DNA of 64,000 nt from Xenopus tropicalis (lineage: Eukaryota > Chordata > Amphibia > Anura > Pipidae). The number at the start of each line of letters is the position of its first letter. Within the stretch, counting starts at the first letter, position 1. Position numbers and translations under genes: made by a program. The notes under the pieces were generated by a model. The model did no database searches, had not been told where the DNA came from, and saw only the letters and a program-made list of their open reading frames with translations. Location of the stretch: assembly GCF_000004195.4 (NCBI RefSeq), contig NC_030677.2:43463142-43527141 (forward strand). The letters are read 5' to 3'. Positions 21,966 to 33,692 of the stretch are shown here, in pieces.

Positions 21966-23236
21966 TCAGTGTTTATTCCATGTTGAAGAAATAGCAGAGA
22001 AAATACACAGAGCAGGCAGGTATAAAAAAAAGGAACCTTGTTTGCATAGAATTATAGCATAACAACCATAATATCTGGCTATTATAGTAGTAGTAATAAC
22101 AGAGGAAGTGCAATGATATGGTCAAGGTAAATGTCTTCTTTCTGCTGCCCATGCTTCTGACTGCTTCAGTGCCCTAGTCAAATGGGTCCTGACGATGTAT
22201 TTTTGGCATCCCAATAAGACAGCCCAATAAGAAGTCATATATGATTAAGTCAACCTATGGAAATGTCTTTAGAGCAGCAATCTTTTGTGTAAATAATAGA
22301 ATCAAATAAAATCTGAACCTCAGAGGAACTATATACCCCTAACTTTTTTGAAATTTACAGTAGATACATGAAATAAAAATAAGATCTTTTCCAGTGTGAG
22401 TCTTACTTTCAGCTCTCAATGCACGTGGGATTCTCTGACCCCTTGACTTCGTTTTGTGCAAACAACGTTATTCAGTCTATCAGGAAACATGAAATCCAGA
22501 AATGGGAATATGACAGAGAGAAACAGATCCTGAGTTTAACAGATGTAAGACCATCATATTTGTTGTGGTTTGTGTTTAGAAAGTGGTGGAACATGTGAGT
22601 GTTTAACTTTAAACAAATTCCAGCTGACTTTTTCAGGTTTAGCCTAGGACACCCAAGATGTGTTACACCAGGCAGTATCTCATAGTAGCACGCATGTCAT
22701 TATCTGACCTCAAAATTCCCATCTATATATAGCACAGAAATTGGATAAACAATTAGATCACAGAAGAAACATGTTCCAATGTGGTGACAGATGATTGACT
22801 GCTTGTAAAAACATGAGAAGGCAATGCAATTCTGGGCTTCATTCCTGCAGGAGATGAAATCCAACTTGAACTTCTTAATGGAATCATATCCAAACATGCT
22901 GCACAATTGATTTCACTGAGCATCATCTCTTTATACAGATGGTGAGAATAGCTATCTGCCATGTGTGTGTGTGCAAATAGGTAGAAGCAGCACTGGTAGA
23001 TAGGACAAACAGGCTACACAGGCTATAATAGGGCAAGATGGTGTCAGAAGAGCAACACCAAGGAGCATATTGAAATGGACGTTTCAATAATTTTACACCA
23101 AAAAACAGTAAATATTTGTGTTAAATAAATGACATATGTTAAAGCTCTGTTGTGTCCTTGGGCATGAATTAATACCATGCATTTCTATCACAGAAATAGC
23201 TGATTACAAAGAGCTAATCAAGAGAGATAGTTAAAT
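21966..23236. other. unassigned non-coding DNA
   Basis: About 1.3 kb without recognised repeat ends. Short frames here show no protein family signature. Confidence 0.4.

Positions 23237-23282
<46 letters not shown>
23237..23282. repeat. (GATA)n microsatellite
   Basis: About eleven consecutive GATA units. Confidence 0.95.
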
Positions 23283-24856
23283 CTGATAAACTGTAAATAA
23301 AAACTGTATTTTATTCAGACTGAAGCCTAGAATAAGGCCAAAGAGCTGGCATTACCCATACAAGTTTTGTAGCAAAGCATGTCCACAGGAAAGGTGTTGT
23401 TAATTGCTGGAAAGGTGTTGTGAATTGCTGTAAAAGTAAAGTGGCAGACCCCAAGGCTGGTTTTTACATATGTTTTTCAGCCTCATTTTATAACAGAATT
23501 TCATGCTCAGTCACACATTTGCATTAAACAGTTACACAGCTTTATAAATATATCATGCTATTTCACACACTATTCAAGTGGTGGTATTTGCTGTATTTCA
23601 TTGCTGTTTATTCCACACCTTTATTTATATATGAGTGGATGCATATTTATAAAGGTGTGGAAGTAAACATGCCTCAGAATGTATTAGGTGGGGGTTAAAA
23701 GGTATAGAGTGATTTAAAGCTGATCAAGATGGCAACAATAACACTTTATATGAGCCGGAGAATAGCAAGTTTGGTATCACCAGCCATAGACAGCGGATGA
23801 AGCTGACGGCAGTAACGCTATATCAGGGTTGCCCAACCTTTAGCCCTTTAACTGTTGTCAAAGTAACACTACCCACTAATAACCAAAGTTCATTTCTGTT
23901 TGGCCCCTTTTTCCACCAGGTCTTAAAATGAGCCATCATGTAAGAGCAGTGTAAATTATGTATTAAATTACATGATATTGCCACCAACGCATAGCAGCCA
24001 ATCTTTTCTTTCAAACTGGGACCATATTCTCATTGGGTGCTGCCGATTTTTAAACTTTGCATCTGGACATAGAATTGCAACATGTTAAAATGGACTCTAA
24101 TTTGATCATACATTGGTTCTAGACTTAAAACTTGACTTTTTCCAACTCCAGCAATAACTGTAGTTCTAGGGCAAAAATACATGTGAAATGTGCATTATCA
24201 GTATGCTTTGCATTCATAATTAGCCCTCTAGTCTACAGTTTATTATTATAAAAAGCACTGATGGACTGAGAACAGAATTCTAATGCAAATAAAAATTTGT
24301 TTCCATAACCTAATGGAAAACATTAAAAGTTTATTCATTGGGAAAAAAAAGTTTAATAACTCCATTGCTATTCTTTCTCATCATTAGTGCTCATTTCGGC
24401 ATGTTTGATATGATTTAGCTGGCATTTCTCATAAAAGCAATCCCCAACGCATGTCAAATCAAAGCAATTAAATAAATTCATGTTTACAAAGACCTAATTT
24501 TAATCACAGAAGACAGAAATATTAAAATATAACTATTACACTATGTTAGTCAACATTTCTCTGATTTGATTTCTTAAGGCTTGTACTGTTTAGAAATATT
24601 GATTGGATCTTTTTTTAAATAAAATAAAATGGTATTAAACAATAGTCAAAATAAAATGAACAATATGTACCAAACAGTAAAAAGAAAACAGTATAAGGAA
24701 AGCAACTTAGAGGCTATTTACTGATCCCTGGGCTGCAAGTGCTTACAGCACTTAACTAGCCCTTGGGCTCTGGGGAATTAAAAATCCACTGGGCACAGGC
24801 CAGCTTAGTTCATGGCAAGGACAGGTCCCGTTGTGGCCTGCTCCCTCAGTCACTCC
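23283..24856. other. unassigned DNA with a possible hAT-like left end
   Basis: At 23826 'cagggttgcccaaccttta' looks like a hAT-type left terminus, but the matching right terminus was not found. The rest is AT-rich and unassigned. Confidence 0.4.
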
Positions 24857-24859
24857 TTA

Positions 24860-25103
24860 GGGCAAGACCCCACAGAGCAACTTACTCACCCGCGATAGAT
24901 CAATGCTATTGTGGGTAAGTACCCACTCTGAAAAGGGTTTACACAATAAGGTTTAAGGGTTTAACAATAGAAGTCGCCAGTGGAAAGACGTTCGATTTCT
25001 GAAGTCACACAAAGTTGCCTGCATGAGGAAACCTGGTGTAAACCCTTTTGCGGGTACATGCTATCTATCGCGGGCTAGTAAGTCGCTCTGTGGAGTCTTG
25101 CCC
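24860..25103. mobile_element. PIF/Harbinger-like MITE
   Basis: Ends 'gggcaagaccccacagagc' and 'gctctgtggagtcttgccc' are inverted repeats with few mismatches. TTA flanks both sides (24857-24859, 25104-25106). The interior has 'acccgcgatagat' facing 'atctatcgcgggct'. 244 bp. Confidence 0.8.
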
Positions 25104-25366
25104 TTAACTCACATGTCTGAATGATGAGCAGGGTGATGAGTTAGGATTTGGGTAGGTTATACCTTCATGCCTCCCTCCTAATCCAGAACAATACAGCACT
25201 GAATAACTCAGTTATTGCTGTATTTGTGGTGAATCTCGGCTCTCCAATTCTTAAAGACCAGAATGCAGTGAAATGTCAGTGTCTGATTGTGCCCCCTTTT
25301 TTCACAATGTGGTCTGCTATGTAAACAACCCCTAATATTTAAAGCAGCAGAAATATGTAATAACTG

Positions 25367-25598
25367 CAGTGGCATAACTATGAGACATAACTATAATACA
25401 CTGGGTACCTGCCCTGGCACCAATGCAAAACGTAACCCCTGGCCACCAATGTTTTAGGGGGGCCCTGGCTACCAATGTCTGTATGTCCTTTGTATTGATG
25501 GGAGGGGTCACTGGGGGAGGGGCCATTGGGAGTGTGGGAGGAGGGGGGGCCCAGAAAATCTTGTTGTGAGGGCCCCGTGATTTCTGATGGCGGCCCTG
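25367..25598. repeat. hAT-like element fragment
   Basis: Left end 'cagtggcataacta' and right end 'tgatggcggccctg' resemble termini of widespread vertebrate hAT elements. The interior is G-rich. The ends do not pair well with one another and no 8-bp duplication is visible, so it may be a composite or decayed copy. Confidence 0.45.
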
Positions 25599-25999
25599 AC
25601 TGGACCTCATGGTAAAATCATTTAGCTCCTAAAAATTGTTTTACATACTGATATTGCAATTGCTTATTAGCCAGGGCCAAAATGGCAACAACAACAGTCA
25701 GAGGGTCCAGTTTGCATCTTTTTACACCCCTGACTTGACTTCTGTAAAGGAATAACGTGGTCCTAGATGCCAAAGAATCTTCGGAAGCCTGGCTCACTGA
25801 GAGACACATTTGCAGTAAATGAGTTCTCATCACCAAATGATTAATAATTGATGCCGTTTTTAAAGCCTGTAAAACAATTGTAAGGTATCTATAGTATTGT
25901 AAAACCCCACTAGAGGAATTTCTTTTACATGCGATATTAATAAATAAACACTATAAACACATCTTTCAGATTTCTTCAAGTTAACTAAAGCACACAATG

Positions 26000-26477
26000 T
26001 TAAAAGGGGGCCTGTCACGCAGACATAAAAAGCTGAATAATAAAAGTCCTTTTCAAGTTAAACATGAAACCCAAATTTCTTTTATTAATAGCACATCCAT
26101 ACCCATTATAAAGGCATTTAAAATCTCAGCTGTCAATCATAGAGGTGGGGCAGACATTACCTTTAGCTTTCCATTCAGCACTTCCTAGATGTCACTGCAC
26201 TTCTCACTTTTCCCCTCGATCCCCATCACCTAATTATGTAGCCAGTGCATGGGTATGGGTATCTGGTCTTCCAACAAGATTTTGGGGTGATGCAAAGCTT
26301 GCCTTACTAACAGTATCCACAAAATGGCAGCTGCCTGCTTGCTATGATTGAATAGTTCCAAGACTGAAGGAAACAAGATTTATACTATCTATATAGTGTA
26401 AATAAAGTTTATTTTGCTCAACTAACATGATAGAAAAGAAGTTGGAGTTTTTTCTTAAGGTGACAGGTCCCCTTTAA
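26000..26477. mobile_element. T2/Kolobok-like MITE
   Basis: Begins TTAAAAGG with 'gggcctgtcac' and ends 'gtgacaggtcccctttaa'. The termini are inverted repeats bounded by TTAA. 478 bp with no supported coding. Confidence 0.75.
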
Positions 26478-26534
26478 TAAAGGTAAAGGTACAACCTATT
26501 GTGACCAAGGGACCTTACCCTTTATCACATAAAA

Positions 26535-26665
26535 ACATAATAAATGTCTATGGGAAAAATATGGATCTACATTAGGAGAATAGTTTTCTCTCCTCAAATT
26601 GAATCTTTTTCAAGACAACCCATAAAATAACTTTTTCTTGTGGAATTTAATTTGGCCCACAATGT
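26535..26665. repeat. dispersed repeat, related to 35635-35775
   Basis: Shares 'tctatgggaaaaa', 'taggagaa', 'cataaaataac' and 'atttggcccac' in the same order with 35635-35775 ('tctatgggaaaaaatgaag', 'taggagaaaaatt', 'cataaaataacc', 'atctggccca'). Class unknown. The frame of 140 codons starting at 26638 overlaps this repeat and has no family signature, so I do not call it a gene. Confidence 0.5.
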
Positions 26666-27384
26666 TCTATGTCACATTGGAAGAAAGAGAACCTGGACAG
26701 ATTCAGTTAGAGGGGAAAGACTTATCCCCTAATTCAGTTTCAGATTGCAAAATGTTCAGTTACCATGTTCCAAAATTGTTCCATAGAGCCACATGCAATT
26801 CGGTGAGAAAAACTTATCTCATTGCTCATCACAGTGCTTTAAATAACAGTCTGGTAGATAAAGAAAAGAGGACCAGAAAAGTAATAAGAAGAAAACTATA
26901 TAGCAATAAAAATGACATGAACTGCCTTCTTAGTAGAGCAGCTTTACACCATAAATGTAGAAGTGTTGGATTTATCCAGTGCTTAACTATCACAGTCTCC
27001 ACAATAATAGCAGTAAGGCTAAAAGAAAAAGGAAAGGAAAGTACACAAAAAGGTCAATAATTGAGAGTTTAATTGCTGCAATATCATATAAAGATTTATT
27101 TTGTTTTCCCACTGTATGTCGTTAGCTGGAATCAATTAATTAGCAGTTTACAGAGGACAAACTAGCTAAAGCCTTTCACTAACTCTTTGCTCTTACCTAT
27201 TACAGCGAAAAGATGAGTATTGACCGTATAGCTGCATTCTTAAGTATTGTGGATGAGTTTGTAAATTATTTGTACGTGAGATTTGATTAAAATCTATACC
27301 TGAAGGTGCCATTTGTAAAGAGAAAGCATTTTTGTTAAACACCGTCTACCCCTATGATTCCATAAAAATCACTTGTCTGCCTAT
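26666..27384. other. unassigned DNA with an unsupported 140-codon frame
   Basis: A plus-strand frame at 26638-27060 would encode a Lys/Ser-rich 140-residue protein, the longest non-minisatellite frame in the window. It begins in a dispersed repeat, shows no recognisable domain, and is AT-rich like its surroundings. It is most likely a chance frame. Confidence 0.35.
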
Positions 27385-27960
27385 TTAAAGGAGAAATGAA
27401 GTTTAAATCAGAGGTGGGTGCCAAAATTTTAGACACCCCTAAAGTCGCTTACCTGATACCCTGGGCCGCTGCTCCTGTTCACTAAAATCTGCAGCGGTCC
27501 AGGGTATTTCTGCAGAAAAATTTCTTCTTCATCGGATTCTTCCATCTTCTTTTCATTACTGTTCACGCACAGAAGAGGGAAAGCCAAACTTGGAAATGAA
27601 ATGCTAGCTTTTACACTCTAGTGTGCATGTTCCTGCCTGCGCCCTGGTGAAAAGAAAGAGAAGAGGGAGAAAGGTTGGTGGGGCCAGGGCAGTTTTCCAC
27701 TAACAGGAGCACCTGTTAGTGATTGTAATCACTGGGGGAGCCTAACTATTGGCACCACCAGTGAGTTAAGGCTAATGCCACACGAGGCGTAGGGCTGAAA
27801 TTTTCGGCAAGCGGAAAAGCGCTTGCCGAAAATTCAGCCCTACGCCTGCTACTTGTGCCTGCACCCGAATGAATGGAATACGCTCGGGTGCAGGCACATG
27901 TAGAAAATTTCAGCCCTACGCCTCGTGTGGCATTAGCCTAATGTTTCCTTCTCCTTTGAA
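27385..27960. mobile_element. T2-like MITE interrupted by a Harbinger-like MITE
   Basis: Begins TTAAAGGAGAAATGAAG and ends 'ttccttctcctttga', the inverse with TTAA degraded to TTGA. The interior 'ggtgccaaaattttagacac' and 'ataccctgggccgctgctcc' matches the sister copy at 50856-51279. The MITE at 27780-27938 is inserted close to its right end. Confidence 0.7.
27780..27938. mobile_element. PIF/Harbinger-like MITE, 'ggctaatgcc' family
   Basis: Ends 'ggctaatgccacacgaggcg' and 'cgcctcgtgtggcattagcc' are perfect inverted repeats. TAA flanks both sides (27777-27779, 27939-27941). Internal palindromes include 'cgaaaattcagccctacgcc'. 159 bp. Relatives are at 39359-39612 and about 45684. Little divergence between arms suggests a young copy. 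Confidence 0.85.
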
Positions 27961-28344
27961 ATAATGTGCATGTTGGAACATACTTCTGCCAGCGCAATAT
28001 TGGGACCTACTATCTAGAAATAGAGTGTTAACCCTTTACAACAGGTGAAACCAAATTGCTAAATTAACAAAACAAAATAGCTAATTTCCTCTGCAATAAT
28101 AAGGCATCTAAACTGACTGGAATAAATCCATATTAATATCAGATGAATTCTGTTTAGCCATTTTAACATTTAATTATGTTTTATCAAGATCTAGGTATGG
28201 TGCTTCAGATAACCACTATGTGGAAAACTCTAGCTCCCATGCATTCAGCATAATACTGTAGATCCTAACTGGAATGTTTGGGAGCTGGAGTTGACCAAAA
28301 AATAGTTTTTTTTTTCCTGTAATTTGCATCACTCTGCTAAAACA

Positions 28345-28440
28345 TTTTAATTAATAAACCCAACAGGATTGTTCTGCAACCAATATGGATTCAGTACAAG
28401 GTATTGTTTTATTACTACAGAGAGATTTATAGCAAAAATT
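28345..28440. repeat. fragment of the 'caggtatgggacc' MITE
   Basis: Shares 'aataaacccaacaggattg' and 'agtacaaggtattgttttat' with the interiors of the copies at 13948-14340 and 39627-39965. No ends retained. Confidence 0.5.
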
Positions 28441-28716
28441 TTCAGTAAAGTCACATTAATATATTATATAATATTAAGTATCCAAAAATTCATACATCAT
28501 CATGAGTTATTCAAATGTTATAGCCAAAAACTATAACCCCACAATTTCTCCCCTGATGTTTCTTTGGTGCCTTGCCGGCCCACTCCATAGATAAAGGAAA
28601 TGTCACCATTGTAATTCTTTTTAAATGGTTATTGATGACAAAGCAACCCCCTGAACACCTAACCAGTTGTGGTTCATGTCTTTACACTCATATGCTTCTT
28701 ATGCTTCTACACTATA

Positions 28717-29197
28717 GGGTTGATTCACTAAAGTGCTATAAATTTTATTGCATGTTTTTTTGCGTTAAAATTGACACAAAATTGATCTACTTGAGGCAGG
28801 CGGTAATTATAGAAGTACAGTTAATGAGCTTTTGGCAATAAAATATGGACTTTGCAGTGGGATTTATTCAAGTCTGTGTTGGCCCTAGAGTGATGTAGCC
28901 TCCAGTTTGCAGGGAAATGGTAATTTTCATGGAAATAGTTTTATGAATGGCGTAATGGTGTGTATGGCTAATATGGCATGCGTTTTTTTGCACGTGGCGA
29001 CTATTTGTGCACGATGCGTCAATTACCGCACGAAAATAGTCTTCGCAACTTAAATAACGCAAACAGCATCGCGTCTAAATTAACACAAGTATTCTTTTAG
29101 TGAATCGTGAGTTAAAACGTGAAAAATTAGACCCGATAAAATTTTTAACGCATGCTATAAATAGTGCATGTTTTAACGCACTTTAGTGAATCAACCC
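28717..29197. mobile_element. MITE with 'gggttgattcactaaagtgc' ends
   Basis: The 20-bp left end and the right end 'gcactttagtgaatcaaccc' are perfect inverted repeats. The interior contains 'ttaacgca'-type words and a unique part 'tgatgtagcctccagtttgc'. That part occurs inverted in the interrupted copy at 42895-44337. 481 bp. The target duplication is not obvious, so the superfamily is unassigned. Confidence 0.75.
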
Positions 29198-29433
29198 TTT
29201 TGGTTCTTAATGGAAATGCAAAGACTATTAATATTAAATAGCCACTCAGTTTTATTTTGATACATTGCAAATAGTTTTGGTGCAACAATTTCTGTAAAAC
29301 ACCTAAAAGCATTCAGTCAGTATCAGTAGAAAGTGAAATAGTTATTGATATCAGAACTGAATCATTTAATGTTTGTGAAATCCTATTATTTATACCATTT
29401 TGATACTTTATGGTATATTTATCACATGCTAGT

Positions 29434-29694
29434 CAGGCCCGGATTTGTAGCGACGCCACAAAGGCCCGGGCCTAGGGAAGCACAAACTTAAGGGTGCAGC
29501 AAATTTTTTAAATTGTGCTCCGTTATGGAGCGATGTGGACCTCTCCCCACTGCTCCATATGGGAGTTTTAACGTTGGCGCACGCGAGGGTGGGGGGGGGG
29601 TTTCGAATGATCGCGCATGCACTCGCGGGGGATGGGTAGGGGGGGGCGCAGAATGGGGGCAGCCTCGGGGCACCCCAGTAGAAATCCAGCGCTG
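29434..29694. mobile_element. hAT-like element with 8-bp duplication
   Basis: Left end 'caggcccggattt' and right end 'aaatccagcgctg' are imperfect inverted repeats. Flanks 'atgctagt' (29426-29433) and 'attctagt' (29695-29702) differ at one of 8 positions. The interior is GC-rich with G runs. 261 bp, no coding. Confidence 0.7.
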
Positions 29695-29853
29695 ATTCTA
29701 GTAAATTGTGATGACTTATTCACTCATGACCACGTATTTTTTTTGCTAACAAAAGTGTCTAAGATATTATAAGTTGCTTATGCACAGAAACATTACCATA
29801 TTAGCCCTTACTATGTACATCTAGAGGTACTGCACTTGAGGAAACTTGGTGCT

Positions 29854-30190
29854 TTAAAGTGATACTGACACTGAAAAACTACTCTTAAAAATATTAATGT
29901 AAAAGTTACTTATAGGTCATGTTGATGGTTTTTCACTGTTAGGGCTGCTTTTGTAAGTAATTGTTAGTTGAAGTTCCTAAACCAGACTGTTTTGCCAACC
30001 TGACTGTCCTTTCTCAGCCTGTCAGTTATAGCTTCTAATGCTAACGGCCTCCTGCTGCACAAATATGGCTGCCCCTTATAGAGAGAGGAGGATCTGATAG
30101 GGAATGTAAAATCATTGGGCAAATACTTTTATGGCAGAATGATAAAGTGCATGCAAAGACAGTGTTATGATAGATCATTCTTAACTGAAT
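29854..30190. repeat. T2-like MITE, copy of the 33996/52581 family
   Basis: Starts TTAAAGTGATACTGACAC and shares 'ggtcatgttgatggttttt', 'agggctgcttttgtaagtaa' and 'tgtcagttatagcttctaat' with 33996-34331 and in part with 52581-52900. The expected CTTTAA right end is not present, so it is right-truncated or decayed. Confidence 0.65.
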
Positions 30191-30769
30191 TTGGCAGCCA
30201 TATAAGTTGCTTCTCTGCTTTGTCTAGCATGTCTGGCCAAATCATGGCAGACGAGTGAGCCATTTGCTTCATACTTGTACCTAGTTTGTACTATCAGACA
30301 TTCATGCCATCATTACTCGTGAAACATGTAAATAAACAAGCAGAGAAGGGCACTTCACAAGCACATTTAACCACAAAATTAGCTATATTTGTCACACCAC
30401 CTAAGGCAGATTGGAGGTATGACACAAATTATATTATAGCAAAGGATGATGGCTTTTGCAAGGGATTTTCTCCATATGTTTTCTGCAGATCCTGAGCAAG
30501 AGAGCAGGAATTGTGTCTGAGACTTTAACCAGGGGCAGAGGTTATGTCCACAACTGCGGAAGTTGCAGACACGGGTGTCAATAATGAAGGACATAATTGA
30601 GTTATAAGTACTGACATGTAAGTCAGGATCAGAGGAAGAATTGAGAGATTTTTAAGCTGAAGGTTAGCTAAAGGGGGTGTGTACAACATAGAAAAAATGC
30701 CAAGATGATGAAAAAGTAAATGAATCACTGTTAAATGTGGTAAGGGTTAGGTTGTTGGACAATTTGATT
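30191..30769. other. unassigned non-coding DNA
   Basis: No feature recognised. Confidence 0.4.
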
Positions 30770-31079
30770 TTAACATAAATAGTTTAAACAAGCTAAAAGG
30801 CTTGAGGAGACCGCCTCATATGTATGCAAATGTCATAACAGGATTCTGGGAAGAAATTCCTTTAGGTTCTTAGATAAGTCCCATTTACATGGGTTTATCC
30901 TATAGACTAATGCTGACCCACTGGGTTTATCCTGGCTTTTGCATTGAAAACCCAGTGGGTCAGCATTAGTCTATAGGATAAACCCATGTAAATGGGACAA
31001 GCCCATGTAAATGGGACTTATCTAAGAGCCTAAAGGAATTTCTTCCCAGAATCCTGTTATGACATTAACATAAATAGTT
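30770..31079. repeat. long palindrome bounded by 15-bp direct repeats
   Basis: The word 'ttaacataaatagtt' occurs at 30770-30784 and again at 31065-31079. Between them lies an almost perfect inverted repeat, left arm 30830-30928 and right arm 30948-31065, with a 19-base spacer. The right arm carries an extra 19-base duplication ('aagcccatgtaaatgggac'). Its end touches the second direct repeat, whereas the left arm starts 45 bases inside the first. A 15-bp duplication fits LINE-type integration or break repair better than a cut-and-paste MITE. Confidence 0.7.
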
Positions 31080-32459
31080 AGGAGAGGCTTTTAAACATGC
31101 ACCAGATTCAAAGTTGCATTTGTAAGCTGTAATAGAGAAGTGACCGGGTTGAAAGCAGAAAGAGACTTCAGCTGGCGGAAGGGACAGATTGTGGCACACA
31201 ACAACTATGGCTACATTTATTGCACTTAAATTCTATACTGATATGCTAAGAGTGGTAATCACAGACTTCTTGTAGAGTGTTTGTGCAGTAGGGAGAAATG
31301 AAAGTGGCAATAACATTTGCTTGGTACTTAATCATTAAATAGTACGTATTTTTTTATTTGCTTATATTCTGGTAATATTTTATCCCTGTCTGCTCTGTGT
31401 GTTATATTACATTTATTACTGTATAGAGCTGCATACAGAAGTGGCTTTGAATGGAGGGTGTACATCATTTGAAGTATGAAGGAAAAGCTATATATGATAC
31501 CTGGATTAATTATTTGGTAATATAAATAGGGTATATATGCACCATTACCCAGCAAAGGAAACACTGACCACTGTTGGTGAAAACATGCACCAATATGCTT
31601 TTATATAAAGATAATGTGAAAGACTATAAAATCCCTCTTCTTATTTTCTCTTTTCTTTTTGTTTATGTCTTATGTTGCCATATTTTGCCTCTTAAGCACT
31701 GGTCATTGCTATTTTGTTAAAGTTAACTTTACATCAACTTCCCTACAGAGTGGAGCAAATTTCTTCTCTTTCTTATATAAATCTAGAAGATTTTTACTAG
31801 CATTTCTAAAATCCCATTTTCTGGAAAAGTAACAATTTACAATCCTTGTAATATAAAACACTGCATCCCAGTTTGGGTTCCGTAGTATTTACGGACATTG
31901 ACTGGAAAGCACATGAGCCCTTGGTGAAAAGGGGGTTAGTGAACCAAGCACTATGTGATTGTTCATTGCTATTTTATAGTAAATACAGTTGGAGGCAAAG
32001 GGGCTTGTTTACTTTGTGCAAGTAAATGTGGGAGACCAGGAATTCTCCCTAACAACCACTGAAATCGTGTACAGCAGACATTCAACAAGTTCTTGAACTT
32101 TACTTCACCCAGACATTCATGTCACTTTGTGGTCACATGCCCCAGCAACAACCAATCAGCTGGTATTGCATTCTGCCCAAACAGCATGCATGTAATAGAA
32201 ACCTGCCCCAAGCAGGTACAAAGTTAAGCAATCTGTCAGCAAATAAATTACAGCAACTCCAGTCAGTGCTCTTTAAATATATTCATTATTGTAACTAAAT
32301 TATACCTTTTTTTTAGCTTTCAAAAGAGTAATATCTCAAGCAAATGAAAAAAATGAATACAGCTTCTTTGTCCTGAGTTGCCTCAGATGTGAAAAATAAA
32401 GCTTTGCTTTTGCTCTGTCCTCTTCTGTGTGGATGTTTTCCTGCAATAGTTAGCTTAAA
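31080..32459. other. unassigned non-coding DNA
   Basis: No gene or complete repeat recognised. Confidence 0.4.
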
Positions 32460-32940
32460 ATGAGTAGTGGCGCCGTCTCTTTTATAAAAACGCAGTTATT
32501 ACCGATGGCATTGATTTCGTGGCAAGGTAAGAGAAAGTGTTGTGGTGGAAAATGTTAGCACAATTTAAATTCTGCGAACAAATCAATAATATGGACTACA
32601 GTTCTCTAATAAGTTCACTCAGGTGACATCTCCTAGAATTGATTCTTCAATGGCTTCAGCGCCCCATTCAAAACGTATTCTATTTAAGCATTTCGCTTGT
32701 GTGAAGCACATACACTGAATCGAACATGACCAGAAAACCTATTTCCAAAATAAACTTATATCGCATAAATAACGTAAAAATCATTAAATGTATAGTTAAT
32801 GGCAAAAAAAATGAAGTCATTTGTAGTAATTGTATTTTTCGTCATGCTAGAGCGCACTTAGTGCTGGTGGGTATTATTAAACAATCACAAGAAATGCGTC
32901 TTAAGCTTTGTCAGTCTTGGCATAATCGTCTAGATTAAAA
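32460..32940 (+). other. CpG-bearing unique segment, candidate exon or regulatory element
   Basis: By eye about 16 CpG dinucleotides occur in 480 bases of AT-rich sequence. That is more than in neighbouring non-repeat DNA, and no transposon ends are visible. At 32461 ATG follows 'gcttaaa' and opens a 22-codon frame that runs to 'gtggcaag|gtaagag', a good splice-donor match. This could be a short first coding exon, but no upstream promoter or downstream exon was recognised. A 70-codon frame at 32726-32938 shows no family motif. Confidence 0.25.
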
Positions 32941-33692
32941 TGTAATTGCATTTCTACTATAATACTTTATATATATATGTGTACAATAAATAAATAAAGG
33001 TTAACTGAGCACAAGTTAACATTCAAAATTAATGAAACACTGACTTTTCCCTCTATTTATATCATACTCAGATAACACTAGGAGGTACATTAAAAGCAAG
33101 TGTAATGGTTACTCTGGGTCTAGTAAATCCAAACAATCAATTAGCAGTTTGCATATCCTGCTCTACTAACCAATTATATAACCCACCCTGGTTTAGTGAT
33201 TGTGACCCAAAAGGCTCTCAGATCAAGGCAAACAGACTTAACAGCTGGTATTATTTTACAGAATAAAGACATTTCTTTATCCCAAATATTCACTTTAGTC
33301 ACAAACCTTTTCTAATCAGCAGTATCTTACCCCTAACCTAGAATATTTAGCAGTACACATGTACTGTATGCTGATCACACGGTGTTCAAAACAGAATGAA
33401 TTAAAAAATGCAAGTGACTTTTTTCTCTTTATTCCCTCAATAAAGTTTAAATTGCATAATTCTATACTGTAGCCCTCCAGCTGTTGTTAAACTGCATCTA
33501 CAACACCACTTAGCTAAAGCCCTGTTAAATGAGCCCCAGAGACCCTAGCAGTAAACTGAAAAAATACAGGTTACATATATCCTAGCCCAGTAAGCCTTAG
33601 CTACCAATCAAATACATTATCTATTTTTTCTCACTTCATTATATCAGTAAAAACTAATTGTGAATTAGTTGCTATGAGTTACAAAACCAAGC
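32941..33692. other. unassigned non-coding DNA
   Basis: No feature recognised. Confidence 0.4.

Noticed and set aside
23826..24040. Complete hAT-like element starting 'cagggttgcccaacc'
   Set aside because: Only a left end is convincing. I could not find the inverse terminus or an 8-bp duplication.
26638..27060. 140-codon plus-strand frame as a possible gene
   Set aside because: It starts inside a dispersed repeat also present at 35635-35775, has no recognisable domain, and its base composition matches the surroundings.
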